A stretch of 64,000 nt of DNA. Origin: Crenobacter oryzisoli (lineage in GTDB: Bacteria > Pseudomonadota > Gammaproteobacteria > Burkholderiales > Chromobacteriaceae). The notes beneath the pieces are model-generated. The model was not told where the DNA came from. It saw only the letters and a program-made list of their open reading frames with translations, and searched no databases. Below, one piece after another: positions 54,533 to 62,501 of this stretch (the first letter of the stretch is position 1; each line of letters begins with the position of its first letter). Position numbers and translations under genes: made by a program. The stretch covers positions 91,360-155,359 of the forward strand of contig NZ_JAUEDK010000006.1 in NCBI RefSeq assembly GCF_030385785.1, given 5' to 3'.

Positions 54533-55549
54533 TCAGTGCACCTCACGCATTTGTCGGCGATCGATCACGACCGCAATCTCGCTACCGACCGGCAGCAGGT
54601 CGTCGGCCGCACGATTGAGGTGGTCGACTTGCAAGCTGACCCCCTCGGTTTCGACCTGGTAACGGATGATGTTGCCGAGCAACTGATGCTGGCGAATGAT
54701 GGCACGCAACGGCGCGCCCAGGTCGGCGGAATATTGTTCGCCCGGCTCGCACAGCCGGATGGATTCCGGCCGGATGGCCAGATGGCCTTTCAGTTCGACC
54801 CCGAGCAGCCGCCCTGCTTCGGTCGGCGACAACAAGTTGTAGCTGCCCATGAAGCGCGCCACGAATTCGCTGGCCGGTTGGGTGTAAACGGCCTCGGCCG
54901 TGCCTTCCTGCACGATGCGGCCCTGGTTCATCACAAAAATGCGGTCCGACAAGGTGAGCGCCTCTTCCTGATCGTGCGTGACAAACACCGTGGTCAAGCC
55001 CAGGCGGCGCTGAATATCGCGGATTTGCTCGCGCAGGTTGCGGCGGATGCGTGCATCGAGCGCCGAGAGCGGCTCGTCCAGCAACAGGATGCGCGGCTCT
55101 ACCACCAGCGCCCGCGCCAGCGCTACACGCTGGCGCTGGCCGCCGGACAGCTCGTGCGGATAGCGCGCTTCCTTGCCGGCCAACTCGACCAGCCGAATCA
55201 CCTCGGCCACACGCTTGGCGGTTTCTGCAGCCGAACGCTTCTGCATCTTGAGCCCAAAAGCGATGTTTTCCACCACGGTCATATTGGGAAACAGCGCGTA
55301 ATTCTGGAACACCATGCCGATGCCGCGCTGTTGCGGCGCCAGCGTGGTGATGTCCTGACCGTCGACACGGATACGGCCTTGGTCAGCCGTGGTCAGGCCG
55401 GCCAGGCAGCGCAGCAACGTGGATTTGCCGCAACCGCTCGGCCCGAGCAGGGTGACGAACTCTCCCTGCTTGAGGCCAAGCCGAATGTCTTCGAAGACGG
55501 TCGAGGCACCGTAGCGCTTGGTCAGACCATCGATTTCTACATAAAACAT
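54533..55549 (-). CDS. ABC transporter ATPase (PotA/FbpC/PhnT type)
   Basis: 338 aa. Walker A GPSGCGKS near 37-44, Q-loop FQNYALFPNMTV, signature LSGGQRQRVALARAL, Walker B ILLLDEPLSALD, H-loop VFVTHDQEEALTLSD, then a C-terminal TOBE-type domain (from about 240). Cluster typical of importers for polyamines, ferric iron or aminoethylphosphonate. Follows the two permease genes with a 9-bp gap. Confidence 0.92.
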   Translation of the reverse strand: MFYVEIDGLTKRYGASTVFEDIRLGLKQGEFVTLLGPSGCGKSTLLRCLAGLTTADQGRIRVDGQDITTLAPQQRGIGMVFQNYALFPNMTVVENIAFGLKMQKRSAAETAKRVAEVIRLVELAGKEARYPHELSGGQRQRVALARALVVEPRILLLDEPLSALDARIRRNLREQIRDIQRRLGLTTVFVTHDQEEALTLSDRIFVMNQGRIVQEGTAEAVYTQPASEFVARFMGSYNLLSPTEAGRLLGVELKGHLAIRPESIRLCEPGEQYSADLGAPLRAIIRQHQLLGNIIRYQVETEGVSLQVDHLNRAADDLLPVGSEIAVVIDRRQMREVH

Positions 55550-55558
55550 AGGGGCAAC

Positions 55559-56338
55559 CTATTTGTTTGAGCGGCTAAGCCGGGTAGCCAGCCAAGTCAG
55601 CACCAGAGTGAACAGGAAATAGCTCATCACCAGCGCGCTGGTGAAATGGCCACTGCCGGCGTTCAGGCTGTACAGATAGACCTGCAGCGTTTCATAACGC
55701 GCACCGACCAGCATGTTGGCGAACACGAATTCGCCGAGAAGAAAGGAAAACGACAGGAACAACGACGCCATCAGCCCCTTGCGCAAGTTCGGCAGAATCA
55801 CCAGCAGGAAGGCTCGCGGAGTGCTGGCACCCAGCAGGTAAGCCGCGTCCATCAGGCCGACGATGTCGAGCGCACGCAGATTGTCGGCCAGCGCGCGGTA
55901 CATGAAGGGCAGAACGATAGTGAAATAGCTGCCGAGCAGGATCCACGGCGTCCCCACCAGCGGCAACGGTCCGGCAGCAAACAGCTCCAACAGGCCAACC
56001 GAAGCCACCACCGGCGGCATAGAGAACGGGATTAGGATCAGCACGTTCATCCAGCGGTCCAGACGTGGAAAGCGGTAGCACACCACGAAGGCAGCCGGCA
56101 CGATGATGAGCGTGGAAAGCAGCAAGCTACCGGCGCAGATCAACAGGGAGTGACTGAACGCAGCCTGGAAACGTTCGTCGTGCCAGAGTTGGCCATACCA
56201 GGCCAGGGTCAGCCCCTCGGGCAGAATCGTCGCCTCCCAGCGCTGGGACAACGAGTAAAGCAGCGTGGCCATGATAGGCACGGTGAGCAGCAGGCTCAGC
56301 AACACGACTACGCAGCGATGGAAGCGGTCAGCGCGCAT
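55559..56338 (-). CDS. ABC transporter permease (second subunit)
   Basis: 259 aa, six predicted spans; BPD_transp_1 fold with a coupling loop (DAAYLLGASTPRAFLLVILPNLRKGL). Start overlaps the preceding permease gene by 11 bp. Resembles PotC/PhnV-type permeases. Confidence 0.9.
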   Translation of the reverse strand: MRADRFHRCVVVLLSLLLTVPIMATLLYSLSQRWEATILPEGLTLAWYGQLWHDERFQAAFSHSLLICAGSLLLSTLIIVPAAFVVCYRFPRLDRWMNVLILIPFSMPPVVASVGLLELFAAGPLPLVGTPWILLGSYFTIVLPFMYRALADNLRALDIVGLMDAAYLLGASTPRAFLLVILPNLRKGLMASLFLSFSFLLGEFVFANMLVGARYETLQVYLYSLNAGSGHFTSALVMSYFLFTLVLTWLATRLSRSNK

Positions 56339-57218
56339 GGTAGCTCCTCTTCAGCAACCACTGATTGACGGCGGCGACCAGCGCCAGCAGCGCCACCAGC
56401 AGCACCGACAGCGCGGCGGCCAAGTTTGGTTCCAGATCGATATTGCCGGACACCAAGCTGGCGATGCGTACGGTCACCAGGTTGAAGTTACCGGAGGTCA
56501 GCGCAAAGGCCGTGGCATACGCCCCCATCGCATTGGCCAACAGCAGAATGAAAGTCCCCAGCAAGGCCGGCGCCAGCACCGGCAAGGCGATATGCCTCCA
56601 GTAGGCCCAGTGGCTCGCCCCCAGCAGTGCGGCAGCTTCTTGCCAATGGTCGTCCAGCGCATCGAGCGCCGGATACAACAGCAGCAAACCGAGCGGCAAC
56701 TGGAAATAGGTGTACAGCAGGATCAGCCCGTTGCGTGAATACAGGTGAAAATCCTGCAGCCAGCCCCATTGACGCAGCAACAAGGTGAGCGCGCCGTTGG
56801 TGCCGATCAGGATGATGAAAGCAAACGCCAGCGGCACGCCAGAAAGGTTGCTGGTCATATTGGTGAGTGCGATCACCGCATTTTTCAGCCGGCCATCCAC
56901 CCGGCGCAGCGAGACCGCGCCGAACAGAGTGATCAGCAGAGCGATCACACTGGAATAAAGTGAAATGCGCAGGCTGTTATCAAAAGCCTGGCGGTAGAAC
57001 GGCGAGCCCAGAATGACCCAGAAGTGCTCGAGCGAAAGGCCGTGCTCGCCTTGCACGCTATGCGCCAGTACCCAACCCATCGGCGCCAGGCAGAACAAGG
57101 CCAGCAAAGCCAGCATCGGCACAAGCAGCAGCATCGCACGCCAGTAGCGCAGGCAGCGCGGGCGGGCAGACACTGCGTCGGCGACCATGGGTAGCGGCGA
57201 GGAAAGTGAAATTTTCAT
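56328..57218 (-). CDS. ABC transporter permease (first subunit)
   Basis: 296 aa, six spans, coupling loop EAAALLGASHWAYWRHIALPVL. PotB/PhnU-like. Separated from the binding-protein gene by 110 bp containing a strong hairpin. Confidence 0.9.
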   Translation of the reverse strand: MKISLSSPLPMVADAVSARPRCLRYWRAMLLLVPMLALLALFCLAPMGWVLAHSVQGEHGLSLEHFWVILGSPFYRQAFDNSLRISLYSSVIALLITLFGAVSLRRVDGRLKNAVIALTNMTSNLSGVPLAFAFIILIGTNGALTLLLRQWGWLQDFHLYSRNGLILLYTYFQLPLGLLLLYPALDALDDHWQEAAALLGASHWAYWRHIALPVLAPALLGTFILLLANAMGAYATAFALTSGNFNLVTVRIASLVSGNIDLEPNLAAALSVLLVALLALVAAVNQWLLKRSYHAR

Positions 57219-57245
57219 CAGATCGGTAGCTCCGGATTACCTAAC

Positions 57246-57271
57246 GGAAGCCCATGCACGCATGGGCTTCC
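57246..57271. terminator. Intra-operon hairpin between the binding-protein and permease genes
   Basis: GGAAGCCCATG (57246-57256) pairs perfectly with CATGGGCTTCC (57261-57271), loop CACG. No U-tract follows on the minus strand; such hairpins after the binding-protein gene commonly stabilise its mRNA or cause partial termination so that it is made in excess. Confidence 0.65.
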
Positions 57272-57328
57272 TTCCATGCCGGGTCATCGCACCCAAGTCG
57301 ATGACCACAGCTGTATGGCAAGGCGTCC

Positions 57329-58378
57329 TTACTGCATATTGACCATTACCTGCTCTTGCCACTGACGCGGCAGCTGCTTGAGTGTGGCCTCCCAGGCGGA
57401 GAAGTCACCGATCGGCTTGGCTACCCGGTATTGCGCAGCCGGCAGCAGTTTGACGGCGACATCTTGCGGAATCTTCACCTCGGATCGGATCGGCCGGGCA
57501 TAGCCACGCGCCAGATTGATCTGGCCGGCATCACTCAGGATGTACTCGCGCGCCAGCTTGGCCGCGTTCGGATGCTTGGCGTACTTGTTGATGATGGTGG
57601 AGTAGCCGTAGATCAGCGAACCATCCTGCGGAATCACTACGTCGAAGCGGCTACGGTCGATCTTGTCGCGGAAGGCCAGCGCGTTGAAGTCCCACTGGAT
57701 ACCCACTTCCACTTCGCCCTTTTCCAGGTTGGCGATGTTCGGGTCGTTCAGCGTCAGGCGGCCCTGCTTGGCCAGTTGGGCGAACAGGTCGAGAGCCGGC
57801 TTCAGGTTCTTCTCGCTGCCGCCCCGTGCGTAGGCAGCGGCAAGCACCGCGCTGCTGGCGCGCGCCGAGGTACTCACGTCCCCCAGCGCCACCTTGTACT
57901 TGCCCTTGAGCAGGTCGGCCCAGGTCTTGGGCGGGTTCTTCACCAGCTTTTTGTTGACGATAAAGGCAATGGTGCCGGTATAGGAAACCGCCCATTGGCC
58001 GTCCTTGTCCTTGGCCCAGGCCGGAATCTGGTTCCAAGTGGTCGGTTTGTAAGGCTGGGTCACCCCCTTTTGTACCGCCACCGGGGCAAATGCGTAGCCG
58101 ACATCGCCGATGTCACCGCTGGCATTGTCCTTTTCGGCCTCGAATTTGGCGATTTCCTCGGCAGAGCTCAGGTCGGTGTCCTGGTGGTTCAGACCATACT
58201 TCTGGTTCAGTTGGGCCCAGGTGCCCTGCCAGTTGGCCCAGTCGCCCGGCATGCCCAGACTGTTGACCGCACCCTCTTTCTTGGCGGCGCCGATCAGGCT
58301 GTCGATGTTCTGTGCAAAGGCGGGGGTGAAGGTGAGGCTCAGGGTGCCGGCAATGCAGCCGGCCATCAGGGTGCGCAT
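57329..58378 (-). CDS. ABC transporter periplasmic substrate-binding protein, ligand unknown
   Basis: 349 aa. Signal peptide 1-22 (cut after AFAQ region). SBP type resembling ferric-ion, putrescine or 2-aminoethylphosphonate binding proteins: GAAKKEGAVNSLGMPGDWAN, ASGDIGDVGYAFAPVAVQKG, GSLIYGYSTIINKYAKHPNAAKLAREYIL. No metal-site tyrosine pair typical of FbpA was recognised, so iron is unlikely. First gene of the importer operon; a GntR-type operator overlaps its promoter region. Confidence 0.88.
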   Translation of the reverse strand: MRTLMAGCIAGTLSLTFTPAFAQNIDSLIGAAKKEGAVNSLGMPGDWANWQGTWAQLNQKYGLNHQDTDLSSAEEIAKFEAEKDNASGDIGDVGYAFAPVAVQKGVTQPYKPTTWNQIPAWAKDKDGQWAVSYTGTIAFIVNKKLVKNPPKTWADLLKGKYKVALGDVSTSARASSAVLAAAYARGGSEKNLKPALDLFAQLAKQGRLTLNDPNIANLEKGEVEVGIQWDFNALAFRDKIDRSRFDVVIPQDGSLIYGYSTIINKYAKHPNAAKLAREYILSDAGQINLARGYARPIRSEVKIPQDVAVKLLPAAQYRVAKPIGDFSAWEATLKQLPRQWQEQVMVNMQ

Positions 58379-58390
58379 GCAGTTCGTCCT

Positions 58391-58403
58391 CTGGACTAGT
58401 CAA
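58391..58403. promoter_or_regulatory. GntR-family operator copy 1 (ABC side)
   Basis: CTGGACTAGTCAA, 13 bp before the binding-protein start codon (upstream on the minus strand). It shares the 11-mer CTGGACTAGTC with the site next to the regulator start. The position suggests repression of the importer. Confidence 0.7.
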
Positions 58404-58573
58404 AAAACAGGGCGAATAGTAGAGATTGAATATGTCAGTTTCGTGTCGCAAATATTGCAATTCGACTCAAACTACCAAGGATGATCAGATTTTCCTCTAC
58501 AGCCGAGTGCAATTTTGCTTTCATACGGCTGTAATCATGCTTTGCTAAAAAGCCCAGCACGAAAAAAACAAAA

Positions 58574-58586
58574 CTGGACTAGTCCT
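58574..58586. promoter_or_regulatory. GntR-family operator copy 2 (regulator side)
   Basis: CTGGACTAGTCCT with a perfect GGACTAGTCC palindrome (58576-58585), ending 3 bp before the regulator ATG at 58590. Expected to mediate autorepression. Confidence 0.7.
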
Positions 58587-58589
58587 AAG

Positions 58590-59336
58590 ATGAACGATCG
58601 CCCCCCTACCCAGATCACCCAGATCCGCCAAGCGCTGACCAACCAGATCGACAGCGGCCTGCTCGCACCGGGCATGAAGCTGCCGTCCGAGCGCGAACTG
58701 TGCGAGCTGTTTGACACCACCCGCATCACACTCAAGGATGCGCTGCTGGCGCTCGAGGCTGAAGGGTTGATCTACCGTGAAGAGAGACGTGGCTGGTTCG
58801 TGGCCTACCCGCGACTGAACTACAACCCGCTCTACCGCACCTATTTCCAGCGCATGGTCACGCTGCAGAAGCGCCAGGTCGAAACCAAGGTGGTCGCCAC
58901 CGGCCAGGTCGTCGCCACACCGGTACTGTGCAAGGACATGGAACTGGCACCGCTCACTCGCCTATACCAGATCTGCCGCTTGCGTTACATCGACGGCCGG
59001 GCGGTGTCTTACGTCGAGCATTTCCTCAAGCCGGAACGTTTCCCCAACATCCTTGAGCGCGACCTGTCGAAATCGCTTACCCAGACCTACGAACAGTTCT
59101 ACGACCTGCACTTTTCCCGCTCTCGCTTCGAGATCTATCCATCGGCTGCGCGTGGCGAGGTGGCGCAGCGGCTGAACGTCACGGCGGGCAGTCCGATCCT
59201 GATGATTACCCGAGTCAACTACGACCAGCGCGGCATGCTGGTCGACTGTGACCACGAATACTGGCGTCACGACGCGGTACGCATTTCGGTCGATAGCCAG
59301 GCAGAGCAGCCGTGGGGCAACGAGGACCAGGCATGA
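58590..59336 (+). CDS. GntR-family transcriptional regulator with UTRA domain (HutC/PhnR-like)
   Basis: 248 aa from the ATG at 58590 (MNDRPPTQITQIRQALTNQI); an upstream in-frame start would overlap the operator. N-terminal wHTH (LPSERELCELFDTTRITLKDALLALEAEGLIYREERRGWFV), then the UTRA ligand domain (about 85-240, with ISYVEHFLKPERFPNI-type and GSPILMITRVNYDQRGMLVDCDHEYWRHDAVRI). Divergent from the ABC/HAD operon, upstream of the SMR and TIM-barrel genes; it likely controls both units with the ABC ligand or a derivative as signal. Confidence 0.9.
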   Translation: MNDRPPTQITQIRQALTNQIDSGLLAPGMKLPSERELCELFDTTRITLKDALLALEAEGLIYREERRGWFVAYPRLNYNPLYRTYFQRMVTLQKRQVETKVVATGQVVATPVLCKDMELAPLTRLYQICRLRYIDGRAVSYVEHFLKPERFPNILERDLSKSLTQTYEQFYDLHFSRSRFEIYPSAARGEVAQRLNVTAGSPILMITRVNYDQRGMLVDCDHEYWRHDAVRISVDSQAEQPWGNEDQA

Positions 59337-59366
59337 GTCCCCTGCGATTTCGGCATAGGAAGCGCC

Positions 59367-59678
59367 ATGGCCTGGATTAGCCTGTTGATTGCTGGAGTCT
59401 GCGAGGCGGTCTGGGCGATCGGGCTCAAGCGCAGCAATGGTTTTACCGTGCTCGCCCCGTCGCTTTACACGCTGGCCGCCATGGGCATGAGCATCTGGCT
59501 GCTGGCCGTGGCGATGCGGGAAATTCCGACCGCCGTGGCCTATGCAACCTGGACTGCCATCGGCACTCTGTTGGTGTTCGCGTTCGGCGTCCTATCCGGC
59601 CAACAAGCGATCAGCCTGCTGCAGACCGTTTCCATGCTCGGGCTAATCGCCTGCGTACTCGGACTGAAATTCGGCTGA
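59367..59678 (+). CDS. sugE: Small multidrug resistance (SMR) exporter, SugE/Gdx type
   Basis: 103 aa, four transmembrane helices. The essential Glu is E13 in AGVCEAVWAIGLK, and the YATWTAIGTLLVFAFG segment matches the SugE/Gdx (guanidinium exporter) branch rather than EmrE. 30 bp after the GntR gene with AGGAAG upstream, so co-transcribed with the regulator. Confidence 0.88.
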   Translation: MAWISLLIAGVCEAVWAIGLKRSNGFTVLAPSLYTLAAMGMSIWLLAVAMREIPTAVAYATWTAIGTLLVFAFGVLSGQQAISLLQTVSMLGLIACVLGLKFG

Positions 59679-59715
59679 TGCGCCATTCACGACTATCCAT
59701 TGAAAGAAACAAAGC

Positions 59716-60807
59716 ATGTCATCGCTGCAAGCCATTCAGGGCCGGTTCAATGCGTTGTTAAGCCACAACGTAGCAATCCCATCGCAATTGCCTACCCCCA
59801 CGCTTACGCGCTCCCTCGCCGCCAAGCTGTTGCAACGGCTCGATAGCCTGCGGCTGTTCGGCCATGCCTATCCGCTACTGACTAATCTGACCCACGGCCG
59901 TTACCGGCCGATCGACCTCCTCGACTTTGCTTGGCGCCACGAACTGCACGGCGTGTGCATTCATCTACTGGATGGAGAGGAGCGCAGCCTCAGCCGGATG
60001 AATGATGAAGAACTGCATGTTGTCGCTCGGCGTGCCGAGGAGCTGGGGCTGGCAATTCATTTGGAGCTCAGCAGTACGGCGCGCACGGACGTAGAGGAAG
60101 CGGTGCGTATCGCTCAGGTCATGGGAGTCCGCAATATCCGAGTCTACTCGCGCTACGAGGGCCGGCTGTCCGCAGTCATGGAGCGTATCGAGACCGATCT
60201 GCGTTACCTGGCGCAGCTGGCCGACCGCTACGATCTTCATTTCGATTTCGAACAACATGAAGAGCTCAAGAGTACTGAGATCGCCACCCTGCTGCGTAGC
60301 GTCGACCACCCGCGCATCAACTCGCTGTTCGACTTCGGCAATATGATCAACGCCTGCGAGAAGCCTTTGCAAGCATTGCAAAATTTGGCCCCGCATATCC
60401 GGCAGGTCCATATGAAGGGCGTGCGTATCGTGCCGGAGCCATCCGGATTCGGGCATTACGGCGTGTTGCAGGGTAGTGCCGAAGACGAGCTACCCGGAGC
60501 GCGCATGCTGTTCGAGTTGCTAATGCTCGGAGAGGACACGCCCCAAGTGACCGCCTTCATCCTGGAGCAGGAAAACCACTACCCGGCTCCGGCGTTTCGG
60601 ATGGAGGACGAAGAGGAGGACCCGTTCATCCCCTATCGCGCGATGAGTGACACTCCACTGCCGCCGGGTTTTACCGTCGAGCAGATGATGGAGGGAGAAG
60701 AGCGCTGGGCCATCAATCAGATTGCCTATGTGCGCGGAGTCCTACGGGAGTTAAGGGTTTTAGCAGAGTGCTTTCTGAATGAACCCATGTGCAATAGTGA
60801 GGGCTAA
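59716..60807 (+). CDS. Sugar-phosphate isomerase/epimerase-like TIM-barrel protein
   Basis: 363 aa. AP-endonuclease-2/xylose-isomerase-like barrel. Visible metal-site type motifs: IHLELSST, HFDFEQHEELKS, INSLFDFGNMINACEKP and IRQVHMKGVRI. These enzymes isomerise or epimerise small (phospho)sugars or hydroxy acids; the substrate is unknown. It has a Glu/Asp-rich insert (about 295-305) and a C-terminal extension. 37 bp after the SMR gene, same strand, so probably in the GntR unit. Confidence 0.8.
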   Translation: MSSLQAIQGRFNALLSHNVAIPSQLPTPTLTRSLAAKLLQRLDSLRLFGHAYPLLTNLTHGRYRPIDLLDFAWRHELHGVCIHLLDGEERSLSRMNDEELHVVARRAEELGLAIHLELSSTARTDVEEAVRIAQVMGVRNIRVYSRYEGRLSAVMERIETDLRYLAQLADRYDLHFDFEQHEELKSTEIATLLRSVDHPRINSLFDFGNMINACEKPLQALQNLAPHIRQVHMKGVRIVPEPSGFGHYGVLQGSAEDELPGARMLFELLMLGEDTPQVTAFILEQENHYPAPAFRMEDEEEDPFIPYRAMSDTPLPPGFTVEQMMEGEERWAINQIAYVRGVLRELRVLAECFLNEPMCNSEG

Positions 60808-60862
60808 TCGCCTAAATTGCTGAAGGCAGAGAACTGAGCACATCGTGCATCCCGGCTTCTTA

Positions 60863-60994
60863 GAATCTGTTCACGATCTTTCGGACAGGGATAATCGCCC
60901 AATGCGAAAGACCCAGCACCCAAGTGGCGTGAGTCGTGAACAGTTCGAGTGGGTCAGCCCCCTGCTGGAGAGCGTGCGCAAAATGGCCAATTAG
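60863..60994 (+). mobile_element. IS5-family insertion sequence remnant (left end and transposase N-terminus)
   Basis: A possible terminal repeat GAATCTGTTCACGATCTT begins at 60863, followed 22 bp later by the first 30 codons of an IS5-type transposase. The rest of the element is missing. The 10-mer CTGTTCACGA (60868-60877) recurs inverted at 60934-60943 inside the coding part. The remnant abuts, and overlaps by 4 bp, the stop codon of the fumarylpyruvate hydrolase gene. Confidence 0.7.
60902..60994 (+). pseudogene. IS5-family transposase fragment (30 codons)
   Basis: Reads MRKTQHPSGVSREQFEWVSP then LLESVRKMAN and a stop. From memory, IS5-group transposases begin M-R-K-x-Y-P-S-D-I-S-R-E-Q-F-E-x-I-x-P-L-L-E-S. 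The DDE catalytic domain is absent. Confidence 0.8.
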
Positions 60995-61695
60995 TCGATC
61001 CTGACGGACAGATCGGTGAGTCCATCAATATGAGCGCGCATGGTCTCGCCCGGTTTCACCGCCCCGACGCCTTCCGGGGTGCCGGTGAAGATCAGGTCGC
61101 CCGGTTGCAGTTCGAACAGCGTCGACAGGTTGGCGATGATCTCGCTGACCGACCAGATCAGGTGGGTCAGGTCGCTTTGCTGGCGGGTCTCCCCGTCCAC
61201 GGTCAGCACGATCGCGCCGCTATTGATCTCGCCGGTCTGCGCCAGCGGGTGCAGCACGCTGACCGGCGCGGAGTAGTCGAACGCCTTGCCGATTTCCCAC
61301 GGGCGGCCCATTTCGCGCATCTTCATCTGCAGATCGCGGCGGGTCATATCGAGGCCGACCGCGTAGCCGAAGATGTGCTCGGCAGCCTGCTCGACCGGAA
61401 TGTCGCGTCCGCCCTTGCCGATCGCCACCACCAGCTCGATCTCATAGTGGTAGTTGGCGGTGTGGGTCGGGTACGGCAGCTTCGCCACCTCGCCGGCGGC
61501 CACCGGCACCACCGACTCGGGGTCGTTGGGCTTGCAGAAGAAGAACGGCGGTTCACGGTCCGGGTCGAAGCCCATCTCGCGCGCATGGGCAGCGTAGTTG
61601 CGGCCGACACAGTAGACGCGGCGCACCGGGAACTGGGCATCACGGCCGGCAACCGGCAGGCCAACGGTGGCGACGGGGGGAAACAGGTAGCTCAT
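60991..61695 (-). CDS. nagK: Fumarylpyruvate hydrolase (NagK-like, FAH family)
   Basis: 234 aa. Hydrolyses fumarylpyruvate to fumarate and pyruvate, the last step of the gentisate pathway. VYCVGRNYAAHAREMGFDPDREPPFFFCKP-type N-terminus, NYHYEIELVVAIGKGG (metal Glu pair), GLDMTRRDLQMKMREMGRPW and GDLIFTGTPEGVGAV. The context with salicylate 5-hydroxylase genes supports NagK over a general acylpyruvase. The 3' end abuts an IS5 remnant, so downstream genes of the original operon may have been lost. Confidence 0.88.
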   Translation of the reverse strand: MSYLFPPVATVGLPVAGRDAQFPVRRVYCVGRNYAAHAREMGFDPDREPPFFFCKPNDPESVVPVAAGEVAKLPYPTHTANYHYEIELVVAIGKGGRDIPVEQAAEHIFGYAVGLDMTRRDLQMKMREMGRPWEIGKAFDYSAPVSVLHPLAQTGEINSGAIVLTVDGETRQQSDLTHLIWSVSEIIANLSTLFELQPGDLIFTGTPEGVGAVKPGETMRAHIDGLTDLSVRID

Positions 61696-61705
61696 GGATT
61701 TTCCT

Positions 61706-62026
61706 TTAAACTTCGATAAACACGTAACCTTCTTCCACCTTGACCGGATACGTCCTCAGGTCTTCGGTCAATGGCTCACAGAGAGCCTTCCCGCTACGGA
61801 TATCGAACTTGCCCTGGTGAAGCGGACATTCGATTTCATGGCCGTCGAGAAAGCCGTCGCACAAGCGGGCATGACCGTGGGTGCAAATGTTGTCCGATGC
61901 AAAAACCTGCCCTTCTATGCCGTACAGGGCAATTTCATGGCCGTTGGCTTCCACCGCGATCACATCTTCGCTGGGCACGTCAGTCACCGGCACCAGCTTG
62001 ATCCAGGTCTTATTCATAGCGTTCAT
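61706..62026 (-). CDS. nagAb: Rieske-type [2Fe-2S] ferredoxin of the salicylate 5-hydroxylase / naphthalene dioxygenase system
   Basis: 106 aa. Cluster motif C-x-H (CTHGHARL) and C-x-x-H (CPLHQGKFD). Transfers electrons from a ferredoxin reductase to the oxygenase NagGH. Sits 1 bp after nagH and 10 bp before nagK. The reductase gene (nagAa) is not in the window. Confidence 0.9.
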   Translation of the reverse strand: MNAMNKTWIKLVPVTDVPSEDVIAVEANGHEIALYGIEGQVFASDNICTHGHARLCDGFLDGHEIECPLHQGKFDIRSGKALCEPLTEDLRTYPVKVEEGYVFIEV

Positions 62027-62027
62027 C

Positions 62028-62498
62028 TCAAATCGGATAAATGATCGAGTTCGGAATCATCTCGCTGTCGAAGATGCACCAACGTGACTCGAATTTCAGA
62101 CCGTCTGGTGTTTTCCGGATCACGTCGAGGTAGCGCCCAACATTGAAAACCGTGGAGAGCTCGTTGGATTTGGTCCGGAAGACTGCGTAATTCGCCTCGG
62201 CCTCGATCCGGTCGCCGTCTGCCTTGAGGATGCGTGGCGCGCCGACGACATGCCGCTGATAGTAGGGGTCGTGAAAAATCGTTTCGGTGATACCGTACAC
62301 CCGGTCTTTCAGCATCCCTTTACTTTCGAACGACAGCGTGGCCAGCGGCAATTCGCGCTCGAAGTTTTCGCGCGGCTGGATCTTGTAGCTGCACTTGTCC
62401 AGGAAAAACTCTGGCCAGTGATCCCATTGTTTGCCATCGAGCACGGCGGCGTAATCCGCATAGAAATTCACCAACTCGAGATAGGTTTGAAAATCCAT
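62028..62498 (-). CDS. nagH: Salicylate 5-hydroxylase small (beta) oxygenase subunit
   Basis: 156 aa, ring-hydroxylating dioxygenase beta-subunit fold (NTF2-like): [39 protein letters not shown], then [17 protein letters not shown]. Structural partner of NagG. 3 bp after the nagG stop. Confidence 0.88.
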   Translation of the reverse strand: MDFQTYLELVNFYADYAAVLDGKQWDHWPEFFLDKCSYKIQPRENFERELPLATLSFESKGMLKDRVYGITETIFHDPYYQRHVVGAPRILKADGDRIEAEANYAVFRTKSNELSTVFNVGRYLDVIRKTPDGLKFESRWCIFDSEMIPNSIIYPI

Positions 62499-62501
62499 CG
62501 C

